Of a stretch of DNA of 64,000 nt, positions 32,561 to 44,999 are shown in pieces. Numbering within the stretch: the stretch's first letter is position 1; each line of letters begins with the position of its first letter. The stretch spans positions 186,001 through 250,000 of the forward strand of contig CAKJVC010000012.1 in the NCBI GenBank assembly GCA_918026815.1. The letters run 5' to 3'. Source of the stretch: Chalara sp. BL73 (taxonomy: Eukaryota > Ascomycota > Leotiomycetes > Helotiales). Both the position numbers and the translations under genes were made by a program. Below the pieces are notes generated by a model, which saw nothing but the letters and a program-made list of their open reading frames with translations, was not told the origin of the DNA and ran no database searches.

Positions 32561-34485
32561 AGCTGCTCCTAAGCGTTGAAAGTAGGTTGGTCTTTATAGT
32601 CCCTAGCTGAAGGAGTTGGTAGTGGTAGATGTTTGGCAAGAAGGTTGGCGATAGCGGTCGTCGTAGGATAAACGGTCTCCGCTGGTTTGGCTGCCGGGAT
32701 TATTTGATAGTGTCTATATACTCGAAGAGACTACAACTTAAATAAGTCATGTGAAGTCACGATGAAAGTGTAGGGGTAGTTACCTCTTGAGGGGAGTTAG
32801 CGCGAACGCGGCAGGGAATAGGTGGGACGAGGTTCGTCGTAGAACCGTTCATAAACCTCGGGTCTCCGAACCGCAAGCGGATGGATGCTTATTAATGCGG
32901 CGGTAGTGGTGGTAACAAATAGTAATGTAAACAATATGATGTTCAGCGTCGAGCTGCGACAAAAGGATTGCATGTGTAAGTATGAAGCTTGCTTCAGAAT
33001 TGTTCGAGTCTGTTGAACTGCAGAGAGTTTCCGAGGGGCTGTGCTTGTTTAATATATATGAGATGAAAGACGAGCGAAATGTGCCTGATGGGATCAATTG
33101 CATCATGAGGATGGCAACTTTCTTCCTATTATAGGGCACGTGGTGACTATTTGGGAATGAAAAGGATCGATGGATCTAAGCGAGAAGCTTCATTGGAACA
33201 AAGCTGGTCAATTATCAAAATAATCGACGCAAACATGACTAACAAAGGAAGCCAAGGCAATGCGTAAGGTAAAATACCGCATTGTGATGGATATCATCCG
33301 CTTGATATCCTACTGATGGATGAGGTGACTAAGACTGTAGTGAGAACGTCTATTCTGATCTTGCTGAAGGAAAGCATCGAGGGTGCCGCCATCTACTCAG
33401 ATGCTTTCTGAAGGAATGAATATGCAGGCTATCCCATAAATTTACATTTCGAAAGACAAAGCGGTGGCCGACTAATCTCCGCAGCAGCGAGGACGATGGA
33501 TCATATAGGGTGACGGTCTCGTCTCCTCCTTCGGTCAACTTTTGATGGTAACGCAATATCGACCAATAGTTTAGTATATATCACATTTACACAAGGTTAT
33601 TGTGCAAAATTTGTGAGCAGAATATGACGAAATTGACTACAATTCCAAACAGCTTTCCTTAGGAAGAGATGTGTGGGTAAGATCATGATGCTGAAACTCT
33701 GGCAATGTCTTGGATCAATGGTAATTTTTTGGAGGATCAATAAACCTACCAGGCCATCTAAGGAGACCTTCTCGGCCCTCAAGGTCGGCATCCCAAAATC
33801 GTGCAAGACACATATTTCCGTCAAAGAGGCATGACAAGCAGGAGAGCCTTTCCATACGTAATATCTAGTGATTCTCCCTATTCTAGCATAGTTTCTGAGC
33901 TTCATATACCTCAGACAAGACGGTCGATCAATCCATCAGGAGATTCCCTCGTTGGACAATTGAAGGGCGTATTGGCGACTATGTAGTTGTGAGATTGTGA
34001 GGCTCAAACGGAATGTGGTTGGCCTAACGTGCACCAGCCACAAGGATCTGAGGCGGTGCATCCGAGCCAATCAACGCACCGGAGCCGCATCCACCATTCG
34101 TTGTAACCTCAATCGTAGGAATCAACCATCACAGAGGAAGCATCCTCACTCCTGAATAATTCCTGAGACTTACTCAACTTGCCTGTCGTCAACAAAATAC
34201 AAGCAACCCTAACGATAATCCTCAGCGACGTAATCAGACCGCTGATCCCTTAGTCCCTCGATATATAAGTCGAAGATGCAGCCCCAACTCCAGATTCCTC
34301 CCACCACGCACTCCTATCATCCTCAGGATACACCTGGATAAACGCTATTAGTTACATACTACATCCCAGGACTTACAATACTATCTACAAGTAAGTTTTC
34401 CTTGGAGCAGCACATCTTCAGCAAACACCTGCCATTTTCTTGGACAGAGATTGATTCATACAGACATCAATTATAATCTTATACA
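32561..34485. other. Intergenic
   Basis: About 1.9 kb. Hairpin-forming inverted repeats occur at 33259-33283 (AATGCG..CGCATT) and 33289-33310 (GGATATCA..TGATATCC). A TATATAAG box lies near 34260, some 220 bp before the next start codon. No supported gene. Confidence 0.45.
34391..34463 (+). other. Possible 5'-UTR intron
   Basis: GTAAGTTTTC at 34391 and a pyrimidine-poor but correct acceptor CATACAG at 34463 bracket 73 bp in the leader of the gene starting at 34486. Inferred only from splice signals. Confidence 0.3.
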
Positions 34486-35051
34486 ATGGCTTCTTTCTTC
34501 TCTTCCCACAAATACTCCAAGTTGCCTGCGAGTGAGGACGAGTATAGCGACATCAAGATGAGCTACCAATACACCACGTCACCATTTACCAGCAGCACTC
34601 GTGCCAATCGTTCCGACTCATCTGGTTCATACAGTTCAGTCGCGTCATCCGACTCTGCCTACGAGGCGGTCGCACCGCGACAAGAAGATCTCGCTTTCTA
34701 CGACATTGTAAATGGCAAATACGACACCAATGATAAGACTATAGTCTCTAATAGCGCCAATGGGCGCAAAGTGCGATTCGCGCTAGAGAAAGACCTTCCC
34801 GCCTTGTAGGTTTCTTGGTTACACCTTGCTCTTACATTTTTCTTAGGATTTTCGGGTTTAACAGATATCTTTGCCGTGATTATAGGAGCATCGACAGTAT
34901 GCTAACACTTCATGATAGGCCGCGTGAGGCAAGCACCAAGAAACCACGCAGAGTCAGCAGCAGGGAAGGAGCTTATGCTTGGTTTGCGCAACGCAGATTC
35001 CAGGTTGAGGACCACAGACTCGAGGACTCTATGGAAAGGCGCAACTTCTAA
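34486..35051 (+). CDS. Ser/Tyr-rich small protein, unknown
   Basis: Two exons, 34486-34805 and 34919-35051, with a 113-bp intron containing GCTAACAC as branch site; 150 residues. The N-terminal half is low-complexity: MASFFSSHKYSKLPASEDEYSDIK, then a Ser/Tyr/Thr-rich stretch (SSGSYSSVASSDSAYEAV). The second half is basic: GRKVRFALEKDLPAL joins PREASTKKPRRVSSREGAYAWFAQRRFQVEDHRLEDSMERR. No membrane segment and no known domain. Composition suggests a disordered, possibly nuclear phosphoprotein (inference). I do not recognise it. Confidence 0.7.
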
Positions 35052-36043
35052 ATACTGAGTAGAGAGTTTAGGCGAGAGATGGAATTGCAGGACCGATGAC
35101 ATCGAGATGGTACACACATTTGTAGGGCAATAGACGGCGCATGCACAATCTTTTTTACGGAGTTGGAACACGGATATCACGAGGCGCACAATCATTTATA
35201 TGGAGTTCTAGAATTGGGCATTTGGCAAGGTATCGGAGGAGATTGTGAAGGGACATGGAGATTGGAGTTTGGAAATTGAATCATTAGAATCGGCAAGACG
35301 GACTTGAGGCAGACAATACCCACCATCGTTTACACAGGCGTTGTTTTGATATGACTCAGGATGCAGATATTTAACGATCATTACCCATTTGCCAATTATT
35401 ATATCTTCCTAGCTGTGTTTGTTTTATTGTTCAATGCTGTCTCTTAGATGAAGGTGAATGGGCTCAATCTCCAAATGATGGAGGGCCATGTTAGCATCGA
35501 GCCGGCATCAAAGAAGATAATTTTGTCATCTTGGCTAACAGCAACACCAGGCAATACTCACAGAGCTGTCTTCCATAAAGCAAGTTGCTGAACATAGTTG
35601 CGGCACGTGACCAGCTGAAGTTATGCGCAGTTGCGAATTCCGCATCGCCGTCGTCAACGCACATGCTTGATTGGTCGCCTTCCGTGCACCGCAACAATAA
35701 ATCTGTGAGAAAATTATGTTGCCTTATGAAGAGTTCAATCTGCAAGCTCAAATTCACTGTTCACTATCTTCCGTGTCTCGTGCTTCTGCAGTCGAGGTTC
35801 AGATCTAAATCAAATCAAATAGAGGAATATCGGGAGTCTTTGGAGAGTTCACACACCGAGAGTCCGAGCCAGGCTGAAGTTTCGTATATGCCACCGATTG
35901 TCCTGCCGGATTCTTCATTTTGTTTGTGACAAACTCACGCCCATATCTACAATATCTACTAAACAGCCCAGGTTAGCTCATGGCTAACCACTTAAATTTA
36001 ACCAAGCTGAATCTAAACTGACTTCTCGGGGCCTCTAGACGAA
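35052..36043. other. Intergenic or unplaced upstream exons
   Basis: About 1 kb. A plus-strand frame at 35773-35929 ending MPPIVLPDSSFCL follows a good acceptor (CTTCTGCAG) and reads SKSNQIEEYRESLESSHTESPSQAE. It may be an upstream exon of the next gene, but no phase-correct donor to 36044 could be found. Confidence 0.3.
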
Positions 36044-38760
36044 ATGTTGACTGAACCACCGACCACAGCGGGGCCTAAGCCTAACAATCGACATATATCG
36101 TCACGCTATTATCAGAGTGGAAATCTAGACAATGAGCAACAGCACGAGTATAGGAGCTCGCAATTTTCGTCTCCTTACTCATTAGGTTCGAGGGCAACTT
36201 CCAGAGATTCAGAAAGCAGTAAAGGGTCGGTATATTATAACAGCAGTACGTCAACAAGCACAAGATTTAGACCTCAGCATTTGATTTCATCCCCATGGAA
36301 CGGGCACAGGTATAGAGTACCAGATTCAAATGCTTGGGATAGTAGCTCGCGATTTTCGTCTTCTTCCTCATTAGGTTCGAGGTCAACTTCCAGGAAGTCA
36401 GAAGACAGTATATTGCCACTATATTCTACCGGCAGTACGTCAACAATATCAGCAAGCCGGGGATCTAGACCTCAGTCTTCGATTTTGCCATTGCGCATAA
36501 AAGACCCATCTTCACCCACAGAGCCCAATTATATATTTTCAGCATTAGCTAATACAGATTCGTTCTCCGCAAACTCTACCATACAGATAGGTGGAGAATC
36601 GAAAAATCCGATAAGCTGTAGAAACAAACAGCAGATAGTCAACCAGAGCAACCTTATCGATATTAAAGGAGAAACTCAAAATATTCATTTGATTCGCCAT
36701 GAGGTCAGCCAAACTGAAAGTATGCATTCAACGACGATAGTCATACTTACCAATACCAGAACAATGATGCAGATCCAGGCAGCTCTGACGAGGTAAACCT
36801 AAAATACAGTCGGCATCCTCTGGTGGATGAGAATACTCCTGGGAGACTGCCTTCGACATATTTGAAGTTTCTTAAAAAGATTCGGGAAGTTATCAAGAAA
36901 CAAAACCAGGGAGAATACGAGCAGACTTTACCAGCGTCTGATAAAGAAAACTTTGAGCAGCAGGCTTTCGTCGCTAAGGAGTATAACAACAAGTGGGCAG
37001 AATATAAGAAAACCACAGACTATGATGATTATCTGCTGTATTTAGCTGAGTTTAAGCGCCACCAAGCAGACCGACGGCAAGGTATGTTACGAATCTATCT
37101 GTGTTTGGTATGATGACCAAAGTCTCTAGTGGCGGATTCAAATACTTCCAGTAGACTATCAGGGCGAGGGTCTGCGAGTGTGAAAAGTCGTTTTAGATTT
37201 AGAGTGACTGATACTTGCGGAAATGAGCCAGAGAATTCTAGCAGCAGCTCAGGAACAAATTTTAGTGAGTCAGATGATAGCATTGATAGCGGCAATCAAG
37301 ATCGCGAATATCACCAGGTTTGTAGTGTCGTAGAGGCTGGAGAACAAGACCAAGGCGACCTCGCTCCACCAATTCTGGATTTGATGAGACGCAAACTAGT
37401 GGACAGGGTGATGGAGGAGTTTTGGATCATCTTTGAGAAGATTATAGGGACGGATAATTGGGATTGGGAAGAACCTTTAGTGGATGGCAACCAAGTGTTT
37501 AGTGATGGCAGCAACGCTATCATGACTTCGAGTTCTTCTGTTTCCTTTAGTACCGAACTTTCAACTATACAACAAAAACGCCAGGAAAGGGATGAAGGAG
37601 ACGACGATGATGCTGGCGAGCAAAGGAAAAGACCAAACTTTTCAGGCACCCCACTTTCTTCAGGTGTGAAGGTTCGATTTGCTTGCCCTTTCCGGAAACA
37701 CAACCCGCAGAAATATACTATGTATACTCACCGTAGCCGCGCCTTATCATGTTGGACTACAATTGGGCGCATGAAGTAAGACTTTTATATCATCTTAACA
37801 TTGCCACTTACTTATGTTTTCCTTCTTACAACACCTAGGGAGCACATTTATAGATGCCACTCTAAGAGTCCTCACTGTCAAAGGTGCTGGTTCACTTTCA
37901 AGAGTCAGGAGCAAGTAGATTTACACATGACTGTGGCAGCAGCTGAAATATGCGAGGTCAAAATCGGTCAACCGCCTGAAGGGATCTCCTCTGTAGACGA
38001 ACGAAGGTTACGGAGTAGGAAGAAGACTCGCCCAAATCAAAGTGATGAGGAAACATGGAAGGATATCTACAGGATGCTATTTCCGAACGAAGACGTGCCA
38101 TCGCCATGTGAGTTTTGATCTCGCTTCGAATTTTTGGCTTGGGGGAATTGATTACATATAGACTTTGAGCCTATCCAGGATGATGCACCATCATCTCCCG
38201 ATGCCCGTGAACTGGGAGATTATGAAGATTACATCCGACGAGAACTACCTTCTCTGGTCCGGCGTAACATAGAGGAAACTGTTTGTCGCGAGACGCAGCC
38301 TCTCGAGGCTAGCTTAATAGCGAGTCTGGTTGACATTGTTCGAGATTGCCAGGAAATAATCTCGCGCAACTATCGACAAAGATCGGGAAGTTGCAATGGC
38401 ACTCAGGCATCGGCCAACATGCCATCGGATGTTCCGAGGATAACTCATCTTCCAGGCAATTTCCAAGAGGCTTCCATTACCGTGGGTCATCAAGCTTCAA
38501 CTTTTTTAGATGCGATTACCGAGGTCACGCCACCACAGCAATGGGTTGGCCCTGACATGTTCGAACTTGACCTTCAACCTTCAGATCGCTTGATGGACGA
38601 GCTATCTCATGACTCAGGATATGGGGGAAGTTTAAGGAGCTGCGGCTGCTGGAGTACTTGCTCTTGCCATGGTGCTGAAAGTGCTGATCAAAGACCGTTT
38701 CTTGGAAAAACAACGCCTTTCACAGTCAATACAGACCAAGATGCGGACCTCTTTAGCTAG
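36044..38760 (+). CDS. C2H2-like zinc-binding nuclear protein, large, disordered N-terminus
   Basis: Fungal family with an atypical C2H2 region. The N-terminal part (from 36044) is Ser-rich and holds an imperfect 189-bp duplication (SSxFSSxxSLGSRxTSRxSExS twice). One junction near 36700 is unresolved: the frame changes from ..IHLIRHE to YAFNDDSHTYQYQNNDAD. Then STYLKFLKKIREVIKKQ (coiled, basic) leads to a clean intron 37082-37129. The zinc region VRFACPFRKHNPQKYTMYTHRSRA..WTTIGRM spans intron 37776-37838 and continues KEHIYRCHSKSPHCQRCWFTFKSQEQVDLHM. Intron 38108-38161 joins SPYFEPIQDD. Conserved tail features are RRLRSRKK, ETWKDIYRMLFP and YEDYIRRELPSLV. Likely a regulator; target unknown. 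The 5' end is uncertain. Confidence 0.75.
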
Positions 38761-40097
38761 AGCCATCTCCGAGCCTAGGAAATCTGGGCACTTCATACCC
38801 CAGACATGAATAATAAAACGAGAAAATGTAAAAGGATGTTGAGGCTAGGGCTATTCAACTCTTTACCCTTACCCGAGACGACTATATCATACTTAATATT
38901 ACCGGCCACGGGAAATTTGAAGCTAGAAAGGAGAAAAAATGAAACAGGATCACAAGGCACAATGAAAAAATATACAGAGTGATCTTGACTGTAAAGGGAG
39001 AATGAGGATGAGGTGAAACCGTAGGTTGTAGCACACAGAGACTGAGTGTTTACCTTCCTCACTCTCGAGCATCGACACCCTCTGCCACGCAAGGGCAAAC
39101 CCAATGGAGGACTAGAAGTAGGGGGAGGAACCTGCTTCCGTAATTCGGCGCACAACCCACTCCCACATTTGTTGAGGCTATGACCGTATGACTGGTGTTT
39201 CGGTCCACGAGATTTAGCACTCACAAATTGCTATCTTTAGAAGATGCATCCTTGCATCGCTGAAGACAAATGCAAAAGGAATAAACTCAGCAACCTTACC
39301 TCGAGCCTGCTTACAACATCCAACCAATAACAGCTTTCCCGCAGTTGGTGTTCGAATTCTTAGTCTTCTCTGGTGTAAGAACTTCAGAAATCCCATCGGG
39401 GATCTCTCCTCACTCGCTACCCTTCCTACGAAATCTAACCAGAAGACAATTTACCAAAGTGTCACCAGCCTCCTCTCAATGCTATCTTGGCCACGAAAAC
39501 TCTTCAGTAAGTTGGAGGTTGTGATATCAGATCCACGGTTTTTCTTGGGAACTCCATCAAGCATAGAATCCATCCATGAGAGGAAGATTGGCGAAGGCAG
39601 GAATCATATGTGGTGTTGTGTATACCTGTGGAAACTGATGTGCTTGTACACACGCTTCTACGACTTTCGCGTCATGAAACTATGCCTGACTGAGGTCTCG
39701 GCTGAGCAAATAAACCTTTGATGTGGGAATGCCGTGTGTCCCTAAAATTGATTCGTTTAATATCAAGACCTTTACAGATTCTCCCAGTAACTGTTCCTCT
39801 CACTCTGCTCCAAGCATCCTGGTGGTAGCATCTCGAATAATAATTGAATGATGGGGATCATCATTCTTTTCAGGTATCAAGGAGAATATGTCACGATTGT
39901 AGAGATGCTCGATGGGCTCGCAGGGAATGCAGGAACTATTATTTTCATAGGTTTTAACAAACATCGATCCGATAATACCTATATCGTACGAATATCTCAC
40001 CGATGTCATATATATTCTAGTCAACTTAGTTGAGGCAATATATGCAGAGAGGGTCATTAATTGTCAGCATTAAATCACTGTCTATATCTATCACTCT
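38761..40097. other. Intergenic, weak candidate only
   Basis: About 1.3 kb. A minus-strand start at 39396 (MGFLKFLHQRRLRIRTPTAGK) with a donor shortly after could belong to a tiny gene, but no convincing second exon was found. Otherwise nothing. Confidence 0.35.
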
Positions 40098-42132
40098 TTA
40101 GGAACCTAGCCACTTTGGCGGCACTACGCAATCCGACCTACCAGACTCCTGATTCCCATTATACGCTTTGACGCAAAACTCAAAGTCCCACGTCCCAGGA
40201 AACAAATACCCAGCCTCAAAACTAGTCTCGGTAGTATCCGCATAATCATCCGGCTTAAAATCCGTCCCATCACCGATTTTTCTCGTGTAGACTAGATACC
40301 CTGCGGCGCCTTCACATTTCTTCCAGGTCAGTCTCACGGAGGCAGGACTGGTATTGACGACTTGGAGATTTGTGGGCGCCGAAGGACTTCCACCGCCAAC
40401 TCGAATAGATCTTGCGCCTGCAGGAAAGCCGCCACCAAACTCTGTCCATGTTGCGACGAAGATGCCATATCTGTGGCCGGCTCTCAGACCAGTTACCGTG
40501 GCTGAATTACCTTTGAAGCCGTGGGCACCGGGGAATGAACCACGGACACTCATATCAAAGAAAATAACCTCATATCTATCGATCCTCCCCATATAAGGTC
40601 CTCTTGGCTCACCCCATGCCAGAGTGAACCCACCATCTGTTGCAGTGGAGGTAATGTTTGTCGGGCCAGGTGCAGTTTGAGGGTGTGCGACTGCACTAAC
40701 GATAGATGACCATGCCGACTTTCGGTTGTTACCCATAGATATTCGAACCTGATATTCCCAGACTTGGCCCTCAATTGTCCAAGTCGTATACCATCTCGTA
40801 GTTGACGAGTACTGTTGATTCCAAGCCGTTCCCTTAAGTCGCGCCCGCACATCGTAGCCATAAGCTCCAAAGATGTGTTCCCATTCGGCAATGACTCCGC
40901 TTGGTGCACTTCTTGCTGTCAAATTCAACGCACTGACATCAGGCATAGCTCTGACAGGGTAGCCGCGAGTGGGTGGGAGACTCATGGGACGGGACCCAAC
41001 TCCCATCTTTACCAGAGTCTCTATAAAGGCTGAAGCAATCTCAAACTCGCCTCTTGCATTTGGATGTAGCCCATCATAGCCGGAAGGACATGATCCTGGT
41101 GGTTGGCTTGGAGCACATGTATATTTTCCTTGGACATCAACAAGCCTCACGGGACTGATAGTAGTCTCCCATTTTGGCATTGCATCAGCTAACAGCTTGT
41201 TGTATTGCATGGTGATGACTGGTAAATCTTCGCGTCCCGGTATGAGTTCACGGTGGACAACGTTGGCAAGGAGGATTTTTATATCTGGCTTTGCGGCACG
41301 AGATTCGTTGACGATTGTTTTGATGCTTTCGAGTGTTCCTTCTGGTCCGCTGACCCACCAGCCGAGATCGTTGAACCCAAGCATGACTAGTAGGTAGTTG
41401 GGCATTGCACGAGAGACCTCGGCTTTGATTGTGCTTTTCACTTGAGCGGCTTGTTTTCCCCATACTGCGTAGTGGTGACTGTCAAAACTTATTCCCTCAG
41501 CATACTCTCCATTGGTTTTCGGAGGGCCTTCATCAGGTTCCTAAACTGTCATCAGCTTAAGTGATGTCAAGGTTGATGTAAAGTCTGGATGATCCAGGCA
41601 CCTGAGGTTTATGAAGGGCTGCGGAATTAAAGAGGAAAGGTGCATACATACAGTTTCATTGACGAGGCGTGGTGGTTGAGGAGCGTGTGGTTCTGCTCGA
41701 GGATGAGTACCAATATACGGTCCCTTGAACTCGAACTTCACGTCTTCTGCCTCAAGCCACTTTGCAAGCCGATATCTCCAGGTAAAGTCTCCCTCAGCTC
41801 CATGAGTAATGCTATCACCAACAATCATAGCAGTAAAGGAATCAGCAGCCTCATCTAGGCCCGACTGCCGAGAACTAAAGCGCAACTAGTCAGCTAGAAT
41901 CGATCAGGCGAGCTGGGGGAAAGGAACACATACGCCGCATCCCTCCTCCCCATGATATGTGTTTTTGGCCAAACCTTCAAGGTACTGAAACGATGTTCCA
42001 CGACACCGTAGTCTTGAGGGTAAAAGTCTGCTCCAAAGCCCAGAAAGTATGAGGCTCGCCCGCCTCCCTGGAAACAACTGCAGCATTAGCACATACCATA
42101 GTAATACCAAAAAATACCAGTAGTTGTAGCAT
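40098..42132 (-). CDS. Secreted SGNH (GDSL-like) hydrolase with fibronectin-III-like domains
   Basis: Esterase-type hydrolase. Block I GDSITHG (Ser nucleophile), block III-like LGFNDLGW and block V DGLHPNARG (catalytic Asp/His) are present. C-terminal to these are about three FN3-like segments: ALNLTARSAPSGVIAEW.., PTNITSTATDGGFTLAWGEPRG..GLRAGHRYGIFVATW and PTNLQVVNTSPASVRLTWKKCEGAAGY. Intron 41541-41651 joins NET to EPDEGPPKTNGEY; a 47-bp intron before LRFSSRQSG uses a weak GTGTTC donor. The first exon is uncertain: MLQLLVFFGITMVCANA at 42132 is signal-peptide-like, but joining it to GGGRASYFLGFGADFYPQDYG needs either a 29-bp or a 50-bp intron, the latter removing most of the signal. Probably extracellular, acting on plant or own-wall esters (inference). 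Confidence 0.8.
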
Positions 42133-43352
42133 ATTAATAACTGGATTAAAGAATCGGATGTTGATTTCATGACAAAAAAAATGATGTTATAATTGCTAGT
42201 GAATTACTTTGTAGAAGCAATGATGTTTCATAAAAAGTTAGGAATGAACCATACTAAAATGGCCGCCTCCTGGGAGAGTGATTTAATCAAGAAATTGCAT
42301 CTCTGCACACCATCTAAGAATTTTCCAATGAGATGTCAACGACGTCAGGTTCAATAGCCTCAATTAAACCACATCGTATGGGAATACGGTAATGTCAAAA
42401 ATTTTGGTGATAAAATAGGCACAATATACAATTAGAAAAAATAACTGCAACTCGCAGAACTCGAAATCAAGAATAAACTACTCACAAACAAATCATTTTA
42501 CAAACTTACCAGAGGCCTTGGTCTCAACAAACTTTCCAACTAGCACCAAATTATGTCCCTTTCCAGCCGTTCACCCCCCAAAATCCTACAGATCTTGCTC
42601 ATCAGCCTAGAACACAAAGGCCAACCTGTAAGCCACCAAGAACAAGACACCCAGTCCGTATTCAAGGATCCTACGCACCGTTACGCAAGAATAGTCGTCT
42701 ACGCCAAGACTCGCTTCCCCTAAGCAGGACCCTTCATGCGCAATATACCTGCAGCTAAAATAAGCTTAAAATCTCTCAGTAGTCTTACCCGGACATACCA
42801 AGCCAGCAGGATGAGTCTTTTTTAAATTGGCGCTGAGTTACGTAGCTGATAAGATGCTCGTGTGTGTTGAGGAGCCATGGAGCAGTCAAAGAAACATATG
42901 CGTTTACCCCGCATCTGGAACCCAACACATGAATGAAACGCCTCGGCTCTCACCATGACGTCAGGATCACGAGCATGGATCTATTGCATAGCGAATCTGG
43001 TTGCTATGTTTCGTAGATTTATAACTCTTTTAGATTTGTGTGATATCGACGTGGTTCGTAAGTCCTTTTAGTCTTTCACGATTTTATCTGGCATTACTCT
43101 GTGCACGTCCCGGCCTCACCTCGGTCGTTCCCCTCTAGATTTATCAGATGTTCATTAGGTCTGGCGACCTGCCTATACTGCATTTCAATACAACAAGTGA
43201 ATACCACCTAGTCAAAAGCACTTGATTTACTCGAGCTTGTAGTTTTTGTTTGAACAGATTTAATTTAACAAACTGAACGTGCCACCAGAGAAGGGCATTG
43301 TACTTGTACGATATTCATTCCGTCATACCTGTTCGAAATCACCAAACAGAAT
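42133..43352. other. Intergenic, nothing seen
   Basis: About 1.2 kb, A+T-rich near the hydrolase start and otherwise featureless to my reading. Confidence 0.4.
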
Positions 43353-44999
43353 CTAGCTAGCATTGATTAAGCACCTCTTATTTTTCGGACTCATTAAAAA
43401 GAAGAGTGCCGGTTCCATATCCTCGTCACTAAACCCTTCAAGATCCGAGACTCTCGAATTGGGAAATGTACGGAAGAAGCGCGCGGTCGCCAGACGCAAT
43501 TCCAAGCGGGCAAGGTGTAGGCCAATACATACTTGGAACCATTAGCAGAGCCAGTGATAGTATGAGGGATCTTACTTCTGCTTCCTCCACCCCACGGAAC
43601 AAACGAGACCTTCATCGCCCTCGTCGGGTTCTCCCATCTCGAGGGATTGAATTTTAATGGGTCCGGAAACGCGATCGGGTTTCTGTGTACGCTATACGAT
43701 TGAGATGAGACTGTGTAGCCTTCAGGGATATAGTTTCCCACAAAATGGGCACCTCCCGTTGGCACAACTCTCGGAAGTCCAACCGGAACAGCAGAATACA
43801 GCCGGAGCGTTTCCTCGATGATTTGATTCATGTATAAGAGATCTTTCAGCTCCTTGTCTCCGAAGTCGTTTGGCAGAGTGTCGAGCTCTCGAATAAGCCT
43901 ATCTCTGACCTCAGGATGCTTACAGACCAGCCAAACCAGATAAGTAAGAGTATTGGCCGTGGTATCACTCCCTGCCACGATATATGACATCGAATTGTCA
44001 CGGACCTCTGCAAATGCAAGTCCCTCATCCCCAGCTTTATAGAGCTTTGAGAAAAGGGTGGGGACGGCGCTATTGCCAAGCTTATCTACCAGCTTGTAGT
44101 GGCGATGTAGCGACTGCTCAGCATATGATCTGACTCGGTGCTGAACTTTCTCAACGTCTTTGAGTATGGGAATAGGCACATATCTTGAAAGTCTCAGCAA
44201 AACAGGGAATGTCGATCGTAGGCCCGTGGTAAAGCCCATCGTCTTCAGATCGCGCATGTATTGATTCATCTATTGGAATGATCAGTTTTTTATCTCAGTT
44301 GCCAAGAGACAATACACACCTCTCCTGTTTCTAACATTCGGAACGACTCCCCGAAACTCAGCTCGCCAATGATATCTGTAGCCATGCATATAAACCAGTG
44401 AAGCACATCGACAGCACCACGGGATTTCATTTCCTCCCTCATTCGATGGATCGCCAATTGCACCTTCGCATCAACCTGAGCCTTGTGAGGCATCAATCCT
44501 GTCTCCGAAATTCCAGCCGAGAGAAGGCGTCTATGTCGGCGATGTACCTCAACAATCCTAGTAGTAAAGACGCTCTCCGCATTTGGCGAGACATGATCGT
44601 AAAATTGAGCCTTGAGAAACTCTCCTTTCACGGAGTAGATCTGTTGCGCAGCTTCTGGATCTGATATGCTCGCCTCGAAAGGACTTGTCCGCACAACAGG
44701 CCCTGTCAGAACTATAAGTGGCTTTTAGGGTGACTTTAACTTGGGCGCCATACCATACTTCTCATGGAGCTTATGGATCCATTTTGGTAATTTCCCTTTT
44801 ATTCTGTAGTAATTTAACACTGCATCTGTGAATTTCGTGTGCCAGGGTCCCGGCAATTTGGATAGAGGTGAGCTCAAAACTGAATACACCCACTGTTCAG
44901 CCAGTTAGCAGGGTTTATGAGAACCCACAACCAATCTTACAGCACTCAGTAGCAACAAAAAAGTAACCAAGCCTAGGTCAAATTCGAAGCGCTCCATGG
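43353..44999 (-). CDS. Cytochrome P450 monooxygenase
   Basis: Full-length microsomal P450. It starts MERFEFDLGLVTFLLLSA (short hydrophobic anchor). Introns follow into WVYSVLSSPLSKLPGPWHTKF (proline-rich hinge) and, after HEKYG, into PVVRTSPFEASISDPEAAQQIY. I-helix is SYIVAGSDTTANTL, ExxR is EETLR, the PERF-like segment is FNPSRW. The heme loop FVPWGGGSR is split from ICIGLHLARLELRLA by a 44-bp intron (43532-43575), so the cysteine is in the last exon. It ends SPKNKRCLINAS. All joins are in frame. It is not close to the P450s at the two ends of the window. Substrate unknown. Confidence 0.9.

Noticed and set aside
39214..39396. MGFLKFLHQRRLRIRTPTAGK start as a small gene
   Set aside because: Only a first exon looks reasonable; possible second exons give very short, unconvincing tails.
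41904..42170. MKSTSDSLIQ.. frame as first exon of the SGNH hydrolase
   Set aside because: It would join in phase, but the overlapping frame GGGRASYFLGFGADFYPQDYG is far more protein-like.
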